A stretch of DNA of 64,000 bases from Actinomadura madurae (GCF_900115095.1 NZ_FOVH01000003.1:124001-188000); one strand, 5' to 3'. Positions 32,372-41,762 are shown, numbered from the stretch's first letter. Numbers and translations are program-made. Notes: generated from the sequence alone by a model not told the origin.

Positions 32372-34618
32372 CTACTGCGGCGCGGGCGACGATGGGGGCT
32401 GGTGCGGAGGATTCGGGATTTTCTCCCCGAGGAACATCCGCCGGACGGCGCGCTCGGCGGCGTTGCCGTCGTCCCACGGGCAGAACCGGGCGCGGAAGTT
32501 CGCGAGGTTCTTCGCCGCGGCGTCGCTCCAGGCCGCCCGGGACACGAACGCGTCGACCAGCTCGGCCTCCGTCGCGGCGACGACCCCGGGCGGCGTGGCC
32601 GTCAGGTCGAAGTTGACGCCGCGGGTGAGCTTGTAGGTCTCCCAGTCGTTGGCGTAGATCACGATCGGCCGGTCGAGGTTGGCGTAGTCGAACATCACCG
32701 AGGAGTAGTCGGTGAGCAGCGCGTCCGAGGCGATCATGAGGTCCTCGACGGACGGGTGCTTGGAGACGTCGATGACCCGGCCCTCCGGCCAGCCCATGTC
32801 CGCCGCCAAGTTCTTGATCTTGTAGTAGTAGTGCGCCCGCAGCAGCAGCACGTGCCCCTCGCCGAGCCGGGCCATGACCCGCCCGATGTCGAACATCGGG
32901 CTGTAGCGGCGCTGGTAGTCGCGGTGCGTCGGCGCGTACAGGATCGCGGTCGCGTTGCCCGGGACGCCCAGCTCGGCGCGCATCCGGGTGCGCTCGTCCT
33001 CGGTGGTCCGCACGAGCCGGTCGTTGCGCGGGTAGCCGATCTCCAGCATCTCGTAGTCGCACGGGAACCCGCGCTCCCACGCCTCGGTCGACAGCGGGTT
33101 GGACGACACGAGGTAGTCCCAGCGGTCGGACCGGGTGATGAGGGCCTTGAAGTCCATGTCGTTGGCGCCGACCGGGTACTCCATCTGGTCGAGGCCCATC
33201 TTCTTCAGCGGCGTGCCGTGCTGCGTCATCATGTGCACCTGCCCCGGCCGCTTCACGTAGTTGTCGGGGAAGTTCACGTTGTTGACGAAGTACTTCGCGC
33301 GGGCCAGCGTCCGGTAGTACTCGGCGGACCCGGCGACGACGTAGTCGACGCCCTCCGGCATGGTCTTGCGCGCCCCCGGCTTCACCACCCACACCGGGGT
33401 GATGTGCGGGGCCAGCTCGCGGACCTTCTCGTAGATCGCCGCGGGGTTGCAGGCGTACCCGCGGTACCAGTACGCGGCGAACACGGCGAGGTTCTCGTCG
33501 ATCGGGAGGCGCCGCTGCATGTGGTAGTAGCGCTCCTTGGCCAGCTCCTTGCCGAGCAGCACGCCGCGCCTGCGGATGCGGGCGCTCTTGGTGGCCTTGC
33601 GCTTCGCCTTGTCGCGGGCCTCGGCGGCGCGGACGCGCTGGAAGCCCCGGTAGTCGTTCGCCTTGATCAGCCGGTGCTTCTCGGCGAGGTACGGCTTGTC
33701 CTCCGGGTCCGGCGGGACGTACCCGGGCGGCTCGTACCGGTTGTAGGTCTTCGACATCTCGGCGAAGAACCGCTCGTTCTCCGACTCGTGGACGCGGTCG
33801 CCGCGCTCGATGATGACGAGCAGGTGCCAGATCGTCCGGCTGAACATCAGCGGCCGGAACTGGTCGGCCTCCGGCCCCATCGCGTCCATGAACTCGAAGA
33901 TGCGGTCGTACTGCGCGAACGCGTCGAAGTGCTTGGCGCCGGTCGTCTTGGTGATCGCGCCGCGGCGGCGCTGCCGGTAGATGTAGCAGACCCGGTCCAG
34001 CAGGCTGAGCCGCTCGGCGGCCATCAGGATCGGGTAGGTGACGTTGACGTCCTCGTAGTAGCCGCCGCTGAACCGCAGCCCGAGGTCGAGCAGGAACTCC
34101 CGGCGGATCGCCTTGTTCCACGCCGTCATCATCATCTCGAGCACGCTCTGCCGCTCGGCCAGCGTGAACACGTCCGGCGCCGGCGGCTCGCGGAACAGGT
34201 GGTTGATGATGCTGCGCTTGACCTTGCCGTTCCAGTAGGAGCGGGCGTAGTCGAAGACGAGCACGTCGGGGCGGGTCTCGGCGAGCCGGTCGCAGATGGC
34301 GCGGACGGCGCCCTCGGTCGCGTAGTCGTCGCTGTCGAAGAACCAGACGTAGTCGCCGGTCGCCATGTCGAGGCCGACGTTGCGGGCGTGCCCGAGCCCG
34401 ACGTTCTCGGTGAGGTGCCGCACCTTGACGCGCGAGTCCCGCTCGGCGAACTCGTCCAGAATCTCGCCGCAGCCGTCCGGTGAGTGGTCGTCGACCGCGA
34501 TGACCTCGAGGTTGGGCAGATCCGGGTCGAGGATCGAGTCCATACATTGCCGGATGTACCCCTGCACTTTGTGCACGGGCACGATGATGCTCAGGGAGAC
34601 GTGGTGATCAGAGCTCAC
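32372..34618 (-). CDS. GT2 / CDP-glycerol glycerophosphotransferase fusion
   Basis: Predicted 748-residue TagF-like polymerase. The GT2 domain (1-300) is intact: SLSIIVPVHKVQGYIRQC, IAVDDHSPDG and VWFFDSDDYA. After a charged helix (DKAKRKATKSARIRRR) the glycerophosphotransferase domain shows TQHGTPLKKMGLDQ, GYPRND, LYAPTHRDYQ and TDYSSVMFDYANLDRP. Two such fusions in tandem suggest either two monomers or primer and polymerase roles. The tail is Pro-rich. GTG 34618 lies about 33 bases downstream of a TATAGT -10 box. Likely first gene of the leftward run down to 26809. Confidence 0.9.
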   Translation of the reverse strand: MSSDHHVSLSIIVPVHKVQGYIRQCMDSILDPDLPNLEVIAVDDHSPDGCGEILDEFAERDSRVKVRHLTENVGLGHARNVGLDMATGDYVWFFDSDDYATEGAVRAICDRLAETRPDVLVFDYARSYWNGKVKRSIINHLFREPPAPDVFTLAERQSVLEMMMTAWNKAIRREFLLDLGLRFSGGYYEDVNVTYPILMAAERLSLLDRVCYIYRQRRRGAITKTTGAKHFDAFAQYDRIFEFMDAMGPEADQFRPLMFSRTIWHLLVIIERGDRVHESENERFFAEMSKTYNRYEPPGYVPPDPEDKPYLAEKHRLIKANDYRGFQRVRAAEARDKAKRKATKSARIRRRGVLLGKELAKERYYHMQRRLPIDENLAVFAAYWYRGYACNPAAIYEKVRELAPHITPVWVVKPGARKTMPEGVDYVVAGSAEYYRTLARAKYFVNNVNFPDNYVKRPGQVHMMTQHGTPLKKMGLDQMEYPVGANDMDFKALITRSDRWDYLVSSNPLSTEAWERGFPCDYEMLEIGYPRNDRLVRTTEDERTRMRAELGVPGNATAILYAPTHRDYQRRYSPMFDIGRVMARLGEGHVLLLRAHYYYKIKNLAADMGWPEGRVIDVSKHPSVEDLMIASDALLTDYSSVMFDYANLDRPIVIYANDWETYKLTRGVNFDLTATPPGVVAATEAELVDAFVSRAAWSDAAAKNLANFRARFCPWDDGNAAERAVRRMFLGEKIPNPPHQPPSSPAPQ

Positions 34619-34650
34619 GCGTAGACCAATCAGCTACTCGGTGAATCTGG

Positions 34651-34656
34651 ACTATA
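34651..34656 (-). promoter_or_regulatory. -10 box upstream of the glycerophosphotransferase
   Basis: Reading leftward, GGGTATAGTCC gives a -10 hexamer TATAGT in a locally AT-rich 59-base gap, placing the transcript start near 34644 and leaving a short leader before GTG 34618. The -35 is not clear. Confidence 0.5.
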
Positions 34657-34677
34657 CCCGCAGATCGCCGTTGAATC

Positions 34678-35850
34678 TTATGTCCGCCCATGGGCGGGCT
34701 TGAGCAACCACCGCGCGTCGGGCTCCACGGCCCACCGCGTGAGCCGCTGGACGGGCGCGGTGGCGAGGACGACGCCGAGCGCCACGCAGGCGAGCGTGAC
34801 CGCGACGATGCCGAGCGGTTCGTGCAGGAACGGCTTGTCCAGCATGCCGGTGTAGTCGAACGTCTTCACGATGAGCCCGTGGAGCAGGTACACGTACATC
34901 GTCCGGGTGCCCATCTCGGTGTACCAGGCGCGCCCGCGCGGGACGCAGGCGAGGAACGCGGCGCCGAGCAGGACGGCGAACGCCAGCGTCACGAGACGCC
35001 AGGTCATTCCCTCCGCGGCGCCGAACCCCAGGTCCGCGTAGCCCTTGTTCCAGTACAGGAAACCCGTGTCGATCCTGGGGACGACGTCGCCGAGCCGCCA
35101 GACGTAGGCGACGGGCAGCGCCGCGGCGAGCACGGCGAGCCCCGCCCAGCGCGCCCATCCGGCGCGCAGCCGGCGCACGTGCTCGGGCTTGATCGTCAGC
35201 CCGAGGACGAACAGCGGCAGCAGCCCGGCCGCCCGGCTGACCGTCGAGTCGGCGGTGAACGCCCAGCTGCCCGCGACCAGGCTCAGCGCGACGGAGATCG
35301 CCACGGGGTGGCGCAGGTGGCCCCAGAGCGGGGCGCTCAGCCGCCACAGGACCAGCGCCACGAGGAACCACATCAGGAAATGCGGCCGGAAGATCTCGCT
35401 CAACCGGAAGTCGACGTCGTTGATGAATATCAATTGCGCCCGGTAAAGCAGGATGAATATCACATAGGGAACGACAAGGGTCGGGAAAATGCTGCGGAAC
35501 TTGTCCGTCGACCGCATGAACCCGCGCGAGAAGTAGCCGGAGATGAAGACGAAGACCGGCATATGGAAGGCGTACAGGACGACGTAGGCGGCGTCCACCG
35601 CGTTGCTGTCGCCGAGTTGCGCCCACACGTGGCCGAGCACGACCAGGATGGCCGTGAAGAACTTGGCGTTGTCGAAGTAGGCGTCCCGCTGCTTGGGCGC
35701 GGGAGCGGGCGGGGGCGTGGCCGGCTCGCCGGCGGGCGTCCTGACGTCCGGCGCGATGGCCGGGGACGTGCCGCCCGGGGCGGTCGCACCGCCCGGGACG
35801 GGGGGTGCGCCGCCGGTGGCGGGATGCGGGGTCGGGAGGATGTCGGTCAT
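34678..35850 (-). CDS. Membrane O-acyltransferase (acyltransferase 3 family)
   Basis: Predicted 390-residue protein. About 50 Pro/Ala-rich residues precede some ten transmembrane helices. The family start YFDNAKFFTAILVVLGHVW includes the key histidine, followed by FHMPVFVFISGYFSR and RPHFLMWFLVALVLWRL, and TRTMYVYLLHGLIVK near the end. Such enzymes move acetyl or other acyl groups to extracellular glycans. It is similar throughout to the neighbour at 35867-37099, so the pair arose by duplication. Sixteen bases separate them, hence one operon. Likely role: acylation of the cell-wall polymer. Confidence 0.87.
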   Translation of the reverse strand: MTDILPTPHPATGGAPPVPGGATAPGGTSPAIAPDVRTPAGEPATPPPAPAPKQRDAYFDNAKFFTAILVVLGHVWAQLGDSNAVDAAYVVLYAFHMPVFVFISGYFSRGFMRSTDKFRSIFPTLVVPYVIFILLYRAQLIFINDVDFRLSEIFRPHFLMWFLVALVLWRLSAPLWGHLRHPVAISVALSLVAGSWAFTADSTVSRAAGLLPLFVLGLTIKPEHVRRLRAGWARWAGLAVLAAALPVAYVWRLGDVVPRIDTGFLYWNKGYADLGFGAAEGMTWRLVTLAFAVLLGAAFLACVPRGRAWYTEMGTRTMYVYLLHGLIVKTFDYTGMLDKPFLHEPLGIVAVTLACVALGVVLATAPVQRLTRWAVEPDARWLLKPAHGRT

Positions 35851-35866
35851 AGCTCCGGGGCTGGCC

Positions 35867-37099
35867 CTAGCGGGAGCGTGCGGGCCGTCGCAGGGGGGTG
35901 AACACCCAGGTCATCTTCGGCTCCAGTGCCCAGCTCATCGTCCGGACGACGGGCTTGGAACACAGGAACGTACCGACCACCAGGGCGCCGACGATCACGA
36001 TGACCACCCCGGGCGGGGTGTGCATCCAGTCGGCGCCCCACCAGCCGGTGAAGTTCAGGAGGCGGGTGACGAACCCGTGCAGCAGGTAGGCGTACAGCGT
36101 GTAGGCGCCGAGGTGGGTGAACCAGTGCTCCCGGCGCGGGATCAGGCTGAGGAACGCGGCGACGCACACGATCGCGAAGGCGAACATCGCGAGCCGCATC
36201 AGCGTCCCGGCGAAGTTGCCGACCCCGAGGTCCTCGTGCGCGTGCTTCCAGTAGATCCAGTTGCGCGACATGTGGTTCATGACCAGGTACGTCCCGGCGA
36301 GGCCGGCGGCGAGCACCACGGCCCCGATCGGCCGCGCGATCGGCTTCTTCAGCAGCTCGAAGTGCACCGGCTTCAGGCAGAGGCCGAGGACGTAGAACGG
36401 GAGCAGCCCGAGCACCCGGTGGATGTCGAACGTGCCGCCGATGTCGCTCATGTACGACAGCAGCGCGAACACCAGCGCGACGGCGAGCGGCCAGCGGATC
36501 TGCTGCCAGACCGGGGTGGACAGCCGCCACATGAACAGCGCGCACAGGAACCACGTCAGGTAGTACGGGTTCAGCAGGCTGATCTCCAGCTCGTTGCGCC
36601 CGGCGAGCCAGTCGTACAGCGAATAGGCGACCTCGAACACCACGTACGGCACGCCGACGTTGGTGATGAGCTTGCGCGCCTTGCCGCCGGCGAACGTCCA
36701 GTTCCGCGAGAAGTAGCCGGTGATCACGATGAACAGCGGCATGTGGAACATGTAGATGAAGATGTACAGGCCCTTGGCCAGCGGGACGTTCAGCAGGTTG
36801 GCCAGGGAGTGCCCCGCCACCACCAGCAGGATCGCGAAGTACTTGGCGTTGTCGAAGAACGGGTCGCGCTTCTTGGCGGGCCGCGGCGCCGGCGTGGTGG
36901 CCGGAGCCGTCGCGGTGCCGGGAGCCGCGGCCGCTCCTGCGACGGCGACGCCGGGCGCCTCCGCCGCGGAGGGCACCGTCTCTGAAGGCACCGTCTCTGG
37001 GGGGATCGCCTCCGCGGGCGGCGCGCCCGGGTCGCCGAACGCCGTTGGATCGGTCCGCTGTGCCGTCTCGCCCCCACTGGGCCTGGTGGTGTAGGTCAT
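35867..37099 (-). CDS. Membrane O-acyltransferase (acyltransferase 3 family), paralogue
   Basis: Predicted 410-residue protein with a disordered Glu/Pro/Ala N-terminus of about 75 residues and then ten hydrophobic segments. FFDNAKYFAILLVVAGHSL, FHMPLFIVITGYFSRN, YYLTWFLCALFMWRL and GAYTLYAYLLHGFVTR match the neighbour position for position. The N-terminal tails differ, so they are probably linkers or membrane-surface tethers. It lies 12 bases downstream of the LCP gene and 16 bases upstream of its paralogue, forming an LCP-acyltransferase-acyltransferase operon. Confidence 0.87.
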   Translation of the reverse strand: MTYTTRPSGGETAQRTDPTAFGDPGAPPAEAIPPETVPSETVPSAAEAPGVAVAGAAAAPGTATAPATTPAPRPAKKRDPFFDNAKYFAILLVVAGHSLANLLNVPLAKGLYIFIYMFHMPLFIVITGYFSRNWTFAGGKARKLITNVGVPYVVFEVAYSLYDWLAGRNELEISLLNPYYLTWFLCALFMWRLSTPVWQQIRWPLAVALVFALLSYMSDIGGTFDIHRVLGLLPFYVLGLCLKPVHFELLKKPIARPIGAVVLAAGLAGTYLVMNHMSRNWIYWKHAHEDLGVGNFAGTLMRLAMFAFAIVCVAAFLSLIPRREHWFTHLGAYTLYAYLLHGFVTRLLNFTGWWGADWMHTPPGVVIVIVGALVVGTFLCSKPVVRTMSWALEPKMTWVFTPLRRPARSR

Positions 37100-37111
37100 A
37101 CGGCTGCCCGG

Positions 37112-38533
37112 TCAGGTTCCCTTGCAGATGTCGTCACTTGCGCGGATCTCGCCCTGCTGCTTCGGAATGCCGCCGCCGGAACTCTTGAGGTTCGTCCAGT
37201 TCCGCCCGACCACGAGGTCGACGACGCCCGGCGTGCCGCCCGAGGTGCGCGCCGTCGGCTGCGGGGCGCTCGGGATCAGCGCGGTCAGGGTCCGGGCCTG
37301 CTGGTCGGCGCCGGCACCGTACAGCACCTTCGTGGCGGAGGCGGGGGCGGGCGCGTTCCCGCCGACCGTGACCTGGAAGCCCTGCGACTCCAGGTCGTCG
37401 GCCACCCGGCCGGCCTGGCCGTCGATGCCGCTGCCGTTGTAGACCCGCACCCGCACCTGGCTCGGCGGGATCTTCGAGGCGCCCGGCTTGGGCTCCTTCG
37501 GCACCGTCTTGTCGTTGCGGACGGCCGCGAAGAACGGCGTGGCCGCGTCGGTGAGCGCCACCCGGTTCGGGTCGGCCGGGTCGGGCCCGGACGGGACGGT
37601 CACGAACCGCAGCTTGCCGGAGGTCATGCCCTGCATCTCCTGGGCGATGTCCATCATGACCTGCGGCTTCAGCTCCTTGTCGGTGGTGAGCGACTTGGTG
37701 ACCGCGTTCATCAGCGTGTAGAGCTTGCGCGGGTTGCTCAGCACGCCCGCGCTCATCGCCTTGGCGGCGAGGGCGCCCATGAACTTCTGCTGGCGCTTGA
37801 TGCGGTCGGTGTCGGAGCCGTCGCCGAGGCCGTGCCGGACGCGCACGTACGCCAGCGCCGTCTCTCCGCTGATCTCGTGCTTGCCCTTGCTCAGCCGGAG
37901 GCCGGACTTCGGGTCGTTGACGCTCTTCGACAGGCACACCGGGACGCCGCCGACCGCCTTGGTGATGGTCTTGAAGCCGTTGAAGTCGACCTGCATGAAG
38001 TGGTCGATCCGGATGTTGGAGAGGCTCTCGATCGTCTTGATGACGCAGGCCGCGCCGCCGTTGGTGAACGCGGAGTTGATCTGCGCGCGGGACTGCGCCG
38101 GGATCACCCCGCCGTTGCGGCTCTTGCAGGACGGCATCCGGACCATCAGGTCGCGCGGGAAGCTGATGCCCATCGCCTGCCCGCCGCCGGGCGACAGGTG
38201 CAGCAGGATCATCGTGTCCGAGCGCGGCGCCTCGTTCTTCAGCCGCCGGCCGTACTTGGCGTTGGCCCCCGCGCGGGTGTCGGACCCGAGCAGGAGGATG
38301 TTCATCGCGTTGTTCAGCTTCTTCGGCCGGTTGGGTCCGAGCTGCGCGTTGACGTCCTCGTGGGAGATGTTGCCGAACGCCTTGCGGTACAGGCCGTAGG
38401 CGGTGAGAGAGCCCACCACCATGACCGCCGACAGTCCGATGCACACCCAACCGAGGATGCGCCAGCCGCGTCGAGGCGCCGACTGCGGGTCGGCGTCGTC
38501 GACGTACTCCATGTACATCGGGTTGCTGTTCAT
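37112..38533 (-). CDS. LCP-family cell wall polymer ligase (LytR-CpsA-Psr)
   Basis: Predicted 473-residue protein with one N-terminal transmembrane segment (WVCIGLSAVMVVGSLTAYGL) and an extracellular LCP domain that transfers polymers from lipid carriers to peptidoglycan. Landmarks: LLLGSDTR, APRSDTMILLHLSP, GISFPRDLMV, INSAFTNGG, DFNGFKTITKAVGGVPV and YVRVRHGLGDGSDTDRIKRQ with the phosphate-binding arginines. A C-terminal LytR_C domain (VRVRVYNGSGIDGQAGRVAD) follows. ATG 38533 is used; a longer frame would run through a palindromic repeat. It probably attaches the polymer made by the neighbouring genes. Confidence 0.93.
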   Translation of the reverse strand: MNSNPMYMEYVDDADPQSAPRRGWRILGWVCIGLSAVMVVGSLTAYGLYRKAFGNISHEDVNAQLGPNRPKKLNNAMNILLLGSDTRAGANAKYGRRLKNEAPRSDTMILLHLSPGGGQAMGISFPRDLMVRMPSCKSRNGGVIPAQSRAQINSAFTNGGAACVIKTIESLSNIRIDHFMQVDFNGFKTITKAVGGVPVCLSKSVNDPKSGLRLSKGKHEISGETALAYVRVRHGLGDGSDTDRIKRQQKFMGALAAKAMSAGVLSNPRKLYTLMNAVTKSLTTDKELKPQVMMDIAQEMQGMTSGKLRFVTVPSGPDPADPNRVALTDAATPFFAAVRNDKTVPKEPKPGASKIPPSQVRVRVYNGSGIDGQAGRVADDLESQGFQVTVGGNAPAPASATKVLYGAGADQQARTLTALIPSAPQPTARTSGGTPGVVDLVVGRNWTNLKSSGGGIPKQQGEIRASDDICKGT

Positions 38534-38563
38534 CGGCTCCGAGGTCCGGGGGTCTGGGCGGTT

Positions 38564-38597
38564 CCCGGGGGTGTGGGGTCGGCCCCCCACGGGGTTG
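38564..38597. repeat. Palindromic G/C repeat, copy E (upstream of LCP gene)
   Basis: Divergent copy of the family described at 43113. GTGGGG (38573-38578) pairs with CCCCAC (38585-38590) around a 6-base loop. It lies 31 bases before the LCP start, in the likely 5' leader. Confidence 0.6.
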
Positions 38598-38646
38598 GAC
38601 CGCTTTCAGGGGTCGGTGACGGGACTGGGGCAAGGGAGAGCGTAGG

Positions 38647-39558
38647 TCAGGGGAGCCGGTACGGGGACCCGGATTCGTCATTCGGTCCGGGCGGACCGGC
38701 CACCACCGTCACATGCTCCACGGTCAGGCGACGATCTAGGGTGGCTTTGTCAAAGTTTCGTTGGATTATGACGGAAGCACCTGAGGCTAGTGGTGCGAGA
38801 AGGCCGGTCAGTACCCCGTCGAGTGTGGCGAACGACATGTCAACCAGAAGCCGGTCGCGGGCGTCCAGCTCCCATTTCGCGGCGGCCTCGCGGGCCGAGG
38901 TCACCAGCTCCCCCGCGGTGAATGTGGCCTTTGTCACACTCATCGCAGGCGTCTCCGGGGTCACCTCCGGCCCAGGCGTGAACCGGTCCCCGTAGGCGCG
39001 GACCTCGGCGGCGTAGTCGGTCACCCCGGGCGGGCACGCGGCGAGCGGGCCGCCCAGCGCGTGCAGCGAGAGCCCCACGATCTCCTCGGCCCCGCCCGCG
39101 AGCACGTCGTCCGCCGTCACCTCGTCCAGCACCTCCTGCGCCGCCGCCACTATGTAAGGGCCGTTCCGGGGGGTGTGGGGGGTCGTCCCCCCACGTTGAT
39201 ACGGCGCCGATCCCGCGATCGGTTCGGCCCTGCTGCGTTCGGCCCCGTCCCGCCGGACCGCGTCCGGGTCGAGCGGCTCGGCGACCAGCCCGGCCGACCA
39301 GCAGGCCATCAGCCACACCGCCGTCTGCCAGTGCGGCGGCAGGACGAGGACGACGCGGGTCCCCGGCTCGGCCGCGAGCCCGTCCACGAGGAAGTTCGCC
39401 GTCTTGGCCACCCAGTTGTCGAACGTCCGCGCGGACAGCTCGACGCGTTCGCCGCGCGCGTCGTCGTAGAAGGTGACCAGCGGCCGGGAGGGGTCGTCGC
39501 CGACCCGCCGCCGCAGCAGCTCCGCGGGCGTGGCCGCCCCGCCGTCATGTGCGCTCAT
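38647..39558 (-). CDS. TIGR03089-type AMP-binding-like protein
   Basis: Predicted 303-residue protein resembling the N-terminal part of adenylate-forming enzymes, as in the actinobacterial TIGR03089 family: RTFDNWVAKTANFLVDGL, RVVLVLPPHWQTAVWLMACW, LSLHALGGPLA and DGVLTGLLAPLASGASVI. The C-terminal AMP-ligase lid is absent, so catalysis is doubtful. Residues about 100-134 form an extra stretch not expected in the family; 121-131 come from a palindromic repeat. ATG 39558 is 7 bases after TACGCT, so the transcript may be leaderless. Its place beside an LCP gene is conserved in mycobacteria (Rv3267/Rv3268). Confidence 0.8.
   Translation of the reverse strand: MSAHDGGAATPAELLRRRVGDDPSRPLVTFYDDARGERVELSARTFDNWVAKTANFLVDGLAAEPGTRVVLVLPPHWQTAVWLMACWSAGLVAEPLDPDAVRRDGAERSRAEPIAGSAPYQRGGTTPHTPRNGPYIVAAAQEVLDEVTADDVLAGGAEEIVGLSLHALGGPLAACPPGVTDYAAEVRAYGDRFTPGPEVTPETPAMSVTKATFTAGELVTSAREAAAKWELDARDRLLVDMSFATLDGVLTGLLAPLASGASVIIQRNFDKATLDRRLTVEHVTVVAGPPGPNDESGSPYRLP
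39166..39194. repeat. Palindromic G/C repeat, copy F (inside TIGR03089 gene)
   Basis: Member of the family described at 43113. GTGGGGGG (39175-39182), loop TCGT, CCCCCCAC (39187-39194), a perfect 8-bp stem. Read leftward in frame it encodes [11 protein letters not shown]. Confidence 0.8.
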
Positions 39559-39670
39559 GGGTCCGAGCGTAGGCGCGCATGATCGCCGGTGCGGCGGCAC
39601 CTCGCCGGTGCCGCTACGCTCCGCACGGGTGGATGACGGAACTCACGCGAGCGAGCATGGGGCGGGGACT
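39559..39670. promoter_or_regulatory. Divergent promoter region with matched -10 boxes
   Basis: TACGCT occurs on both strands: 39571-39566 leftward, 7 bases before ATG 39558, and 39615-39620 rightward, 8 bases before GTG 39629. Between them lies the inverted repeat GCGGCACC (39594-39601) / GGTGCCGC (39607-39614). Both genes could have leaderless transcripts, and the repeat could be a shared operator. Confidence 0.5.
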
Positions 39671-41722
39671 ATGAACGCGGGCCGGCTGCTCGCCCGGGCC
39701 ACCGTGGCTCCGGCGCTCCTCGTCGCGGCCTGGCTGGCGGTGTCGCTGCCGCTGCTCCTCGCGGGGGTGTTCCGTCCGGCGCCGGCGGTCGCGCTGTTCG
39801 TGCCGGTCGCGGCACTGCTGCTGTGGACGGGCCTGCGCTCCCGTCCCGCCGCCGCCCGTCCCGCCCGCGAGGGTCGCCCAGGGAGCGCGCACGCGGCGCA
39901 GCGGTGGCCGGCGTGGGCGGTCTTCGCGATCACGGCCGCGTTCCTGGTGCTCCAGGCGGTCATGTGCGCGGAGCAGATCGTCGTCCGCCGCGACCCCGCG
40001 TCCTACGTCCAGTTCGCGACCTGGCTGGCGGAGCACGGGTCCCTGCCGATCCCGACGCGGGAGGCGGCCTTCGGCGGCCCGGACGCCGCGCTGCACTTCC
40101 AGAGCCCCGCCTTCTACCAGCACGACGGCGCCGTCGTCCCGCAGTTCATGGCGGGGCTGCCGCTGGTGCTGGCGCCCGCCGGATGGATCGGCGGCACCCA
40201 CGGGATGCTGCTCATGGCGCCCCTGCTCGGCGCGTGCTGCGTGCTGTCGTTCGCCGGGCTGGTGGCGCGCCTCGTCGGACCGCGCTGGGCGCCCGCCGGG
40301 GCGCTGCTGCTCGCGCTGACGCTGCCGATGCTCTACGTCTCCCGCAGCACCTTCAGCGAGCTGCCCGCGCTCGTGCTGCTCCTGGGCGGCCTGTCGCTGA
40401 TGGACGACGTCCGGCGGGAGGAGGGGCGGGCCGCCGACGCGAAGGCGTTCCTCGCCGGGGCCGTGCTCGGGCTGATCGTGCTCGTCCGCATCGACGGGCT
40501 GCGGGACGTCCTGCCGGTCCTGGCGTTCGCCGGCCTCCTCGTCGCGCACCGGCGGCCGGCCGGGTACTGGACGGCGGGCGGCCTGGTGCTCGGGGCGGGC
40601 GCCGGGCTGGTCGAGGGGGTCGTGCTGTCCAGGCCGTACCTCTCCTACCTGGGCTCCTCCCTGAAGCCCCTGCTGGCGATCACCGCCGCGGTGATCGTCG
40701 CCACGGCGGCCATGGTCGTGCTGCTCCGCCGGGGCGGGACGGGCGCGTGGCTGCGCCGGGCGGGCGCGTCGGTCGCCCGCGGCCGGGTGCCGGGGGCCGC
40801 CGCGGTCCTCACCGTGGTCGTCATGGCGGGCTTCGCCGTCCGGCCGCTCGTGCAGACCGTCCGGCGCGTGCCGGCGACGAAGGACGACGAGATGAACGTC
40901 CGGTTCATCGAGACGATCCAGAAGATCCAGCACCTCCCGCTGGACGGCACCCGCCAGTACTCCGAGCTGTCCCTCTACTGGGTCGGCTGGTACATCGGCA
41001 TCCCCGCGCTGCTGTTCGCCACCCTGGGCGCGGGGCTGCTGGTGCGGCGGCTGCTGCGCGGGCGGTCCCCGGAGTGGCTGCTGCCCTACACGATGATCGT
41101 CTGGACCACCGCGCAGGTGCTGGTCCGGCCCGGGATCACGCCCGACCATCCGTGGGCGTCCCGCCGGCTGATCGGCCTGGTCATCCCCGGGCTGCTGCTG
41201 TTCACCGTGTTCGCGTGCGCGTGGACGGTCAAGCGCGTCCGGCGGCTCGGGTACGGCCCGGCGGTGGTGCGGGCGGGCACCGTCGCCGGCGTCGCGCTGA
41301 TGCTCGTGCCGGTCCTCATCACCTCCGGCGGCTTCCTGGTGACCCGCACCGAGCAGCACGAGGTCGCGGCCGTCGACGGCATGTGCCGCGAGCTGGACCC
41401 GCGCGCCTCGGTGGTGATGGTCGAGCAGTCCACCGCCGACCGGTTCCTCCAGGTCGTGCGGGGGATGTGCGGGCTGCCCGCCGCGCGCACCGGCGGCGCG
41501 ACCACGCCCGGCGACGTCGAGCGCGTCGCCGGCAGGGTACGGGCCGCCGGCCGGACTCCGGTGATCATGGCGGCGACGCGGGAGCAGGTCGCCCGGTACG
41601 GGCCGCCGCGCCGGGTCCTGCACGTGCGGACCCGGCAGGACGGGCGCACCCTCACCGAGCCCCCCGGCGGGACGTGGGGCCTGTCCATGGACGTCTGGAT
41701 CGCCGAGCCCGCCCGGCCGTAG
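39671..41722 (+). CDS. Large polytopic membrane protein, GT-C-like
   Basis: Predicted 683-residue protein with about a dozen hydrophobic segments and a C-terminal soluble part of about 120 residues that should be extracellular (AAVDGMCRELDPRASVVMVEQ). An acidic/histidine-rich first loop (EQIVVRRDPASYVQFATWL then AFYQHDGAVVPQF) suits the GT-C glycosyltransferase fold, but the classical motif is not certain. ATG 39671 is used; GTG 39629 in frame, 8 bases after a TACGCT box, is a serious alternative adding 14 residues. It leads a rightward run with a dolichol-phosphate-mannose-synthase-like GT2 and a GT4. Confidence 0.72.
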   Translation: MNAGRLLARATVAPALLVAAWLAVSLPLLLAGVFRPAPAVALFVPVAALLLWTGLRSRPAAARPAREGRPGSAHAAQRWPAWAVFAITAAFLVLQAVMCAEQIVVRRDPASYVQFATWLAEHGSLPIPTREAAFGGPDAALHFQSPAFYQHDGAVVPQFMAGLPLVLAPAGWIGGTHGMLLMAPLLGACCVLSFAGLVARLVGPRWAPAGALLLALTLPMLYVSRSTFSELPALVLLLGGLSLMDDVRREEGRAADAKAFLAGAVLGLIVLVRIDGLRDVLPVLAFAGLLVAHRRPAGYWTAGGLVLGAGAGLVEGVVLSRPYLSYLGSSLKPLLAITAAVIVATAAMVVLLRRGGTGAWLRRAGASVARGRVPGAAAVLTVVVMAGFAVRPLVQTVRRVPATKDDEMNVRFIETIQKIQHLPLDGTRQYSELSLYWVGWYIGIPALLFATLGAGLLVRRLLRGRSPEWLLPYTMIVWTTAQVLVRPGITPDHPWASRRLIGLVIPGLLLFTVFACAWTVKRVRRLGYGPAVVRAGTVAGVALMLVPVLITSGGFLVTRTEQHEVAAVDGMCRELDPRASVVMVEQSTADRFLQVVRGMCGLPAARTGGATTPGDVERVAGRVRAAGRTPVIMAATREQVARYGPPRRVLHVRTRQDGRTLTEPPGGTWGLSMDVWIAEPARP

Positions 41723-41762
41723 ATGCCTCCCCGGTGCGCGGGTGCGAGTATCCTCGCGCTGC

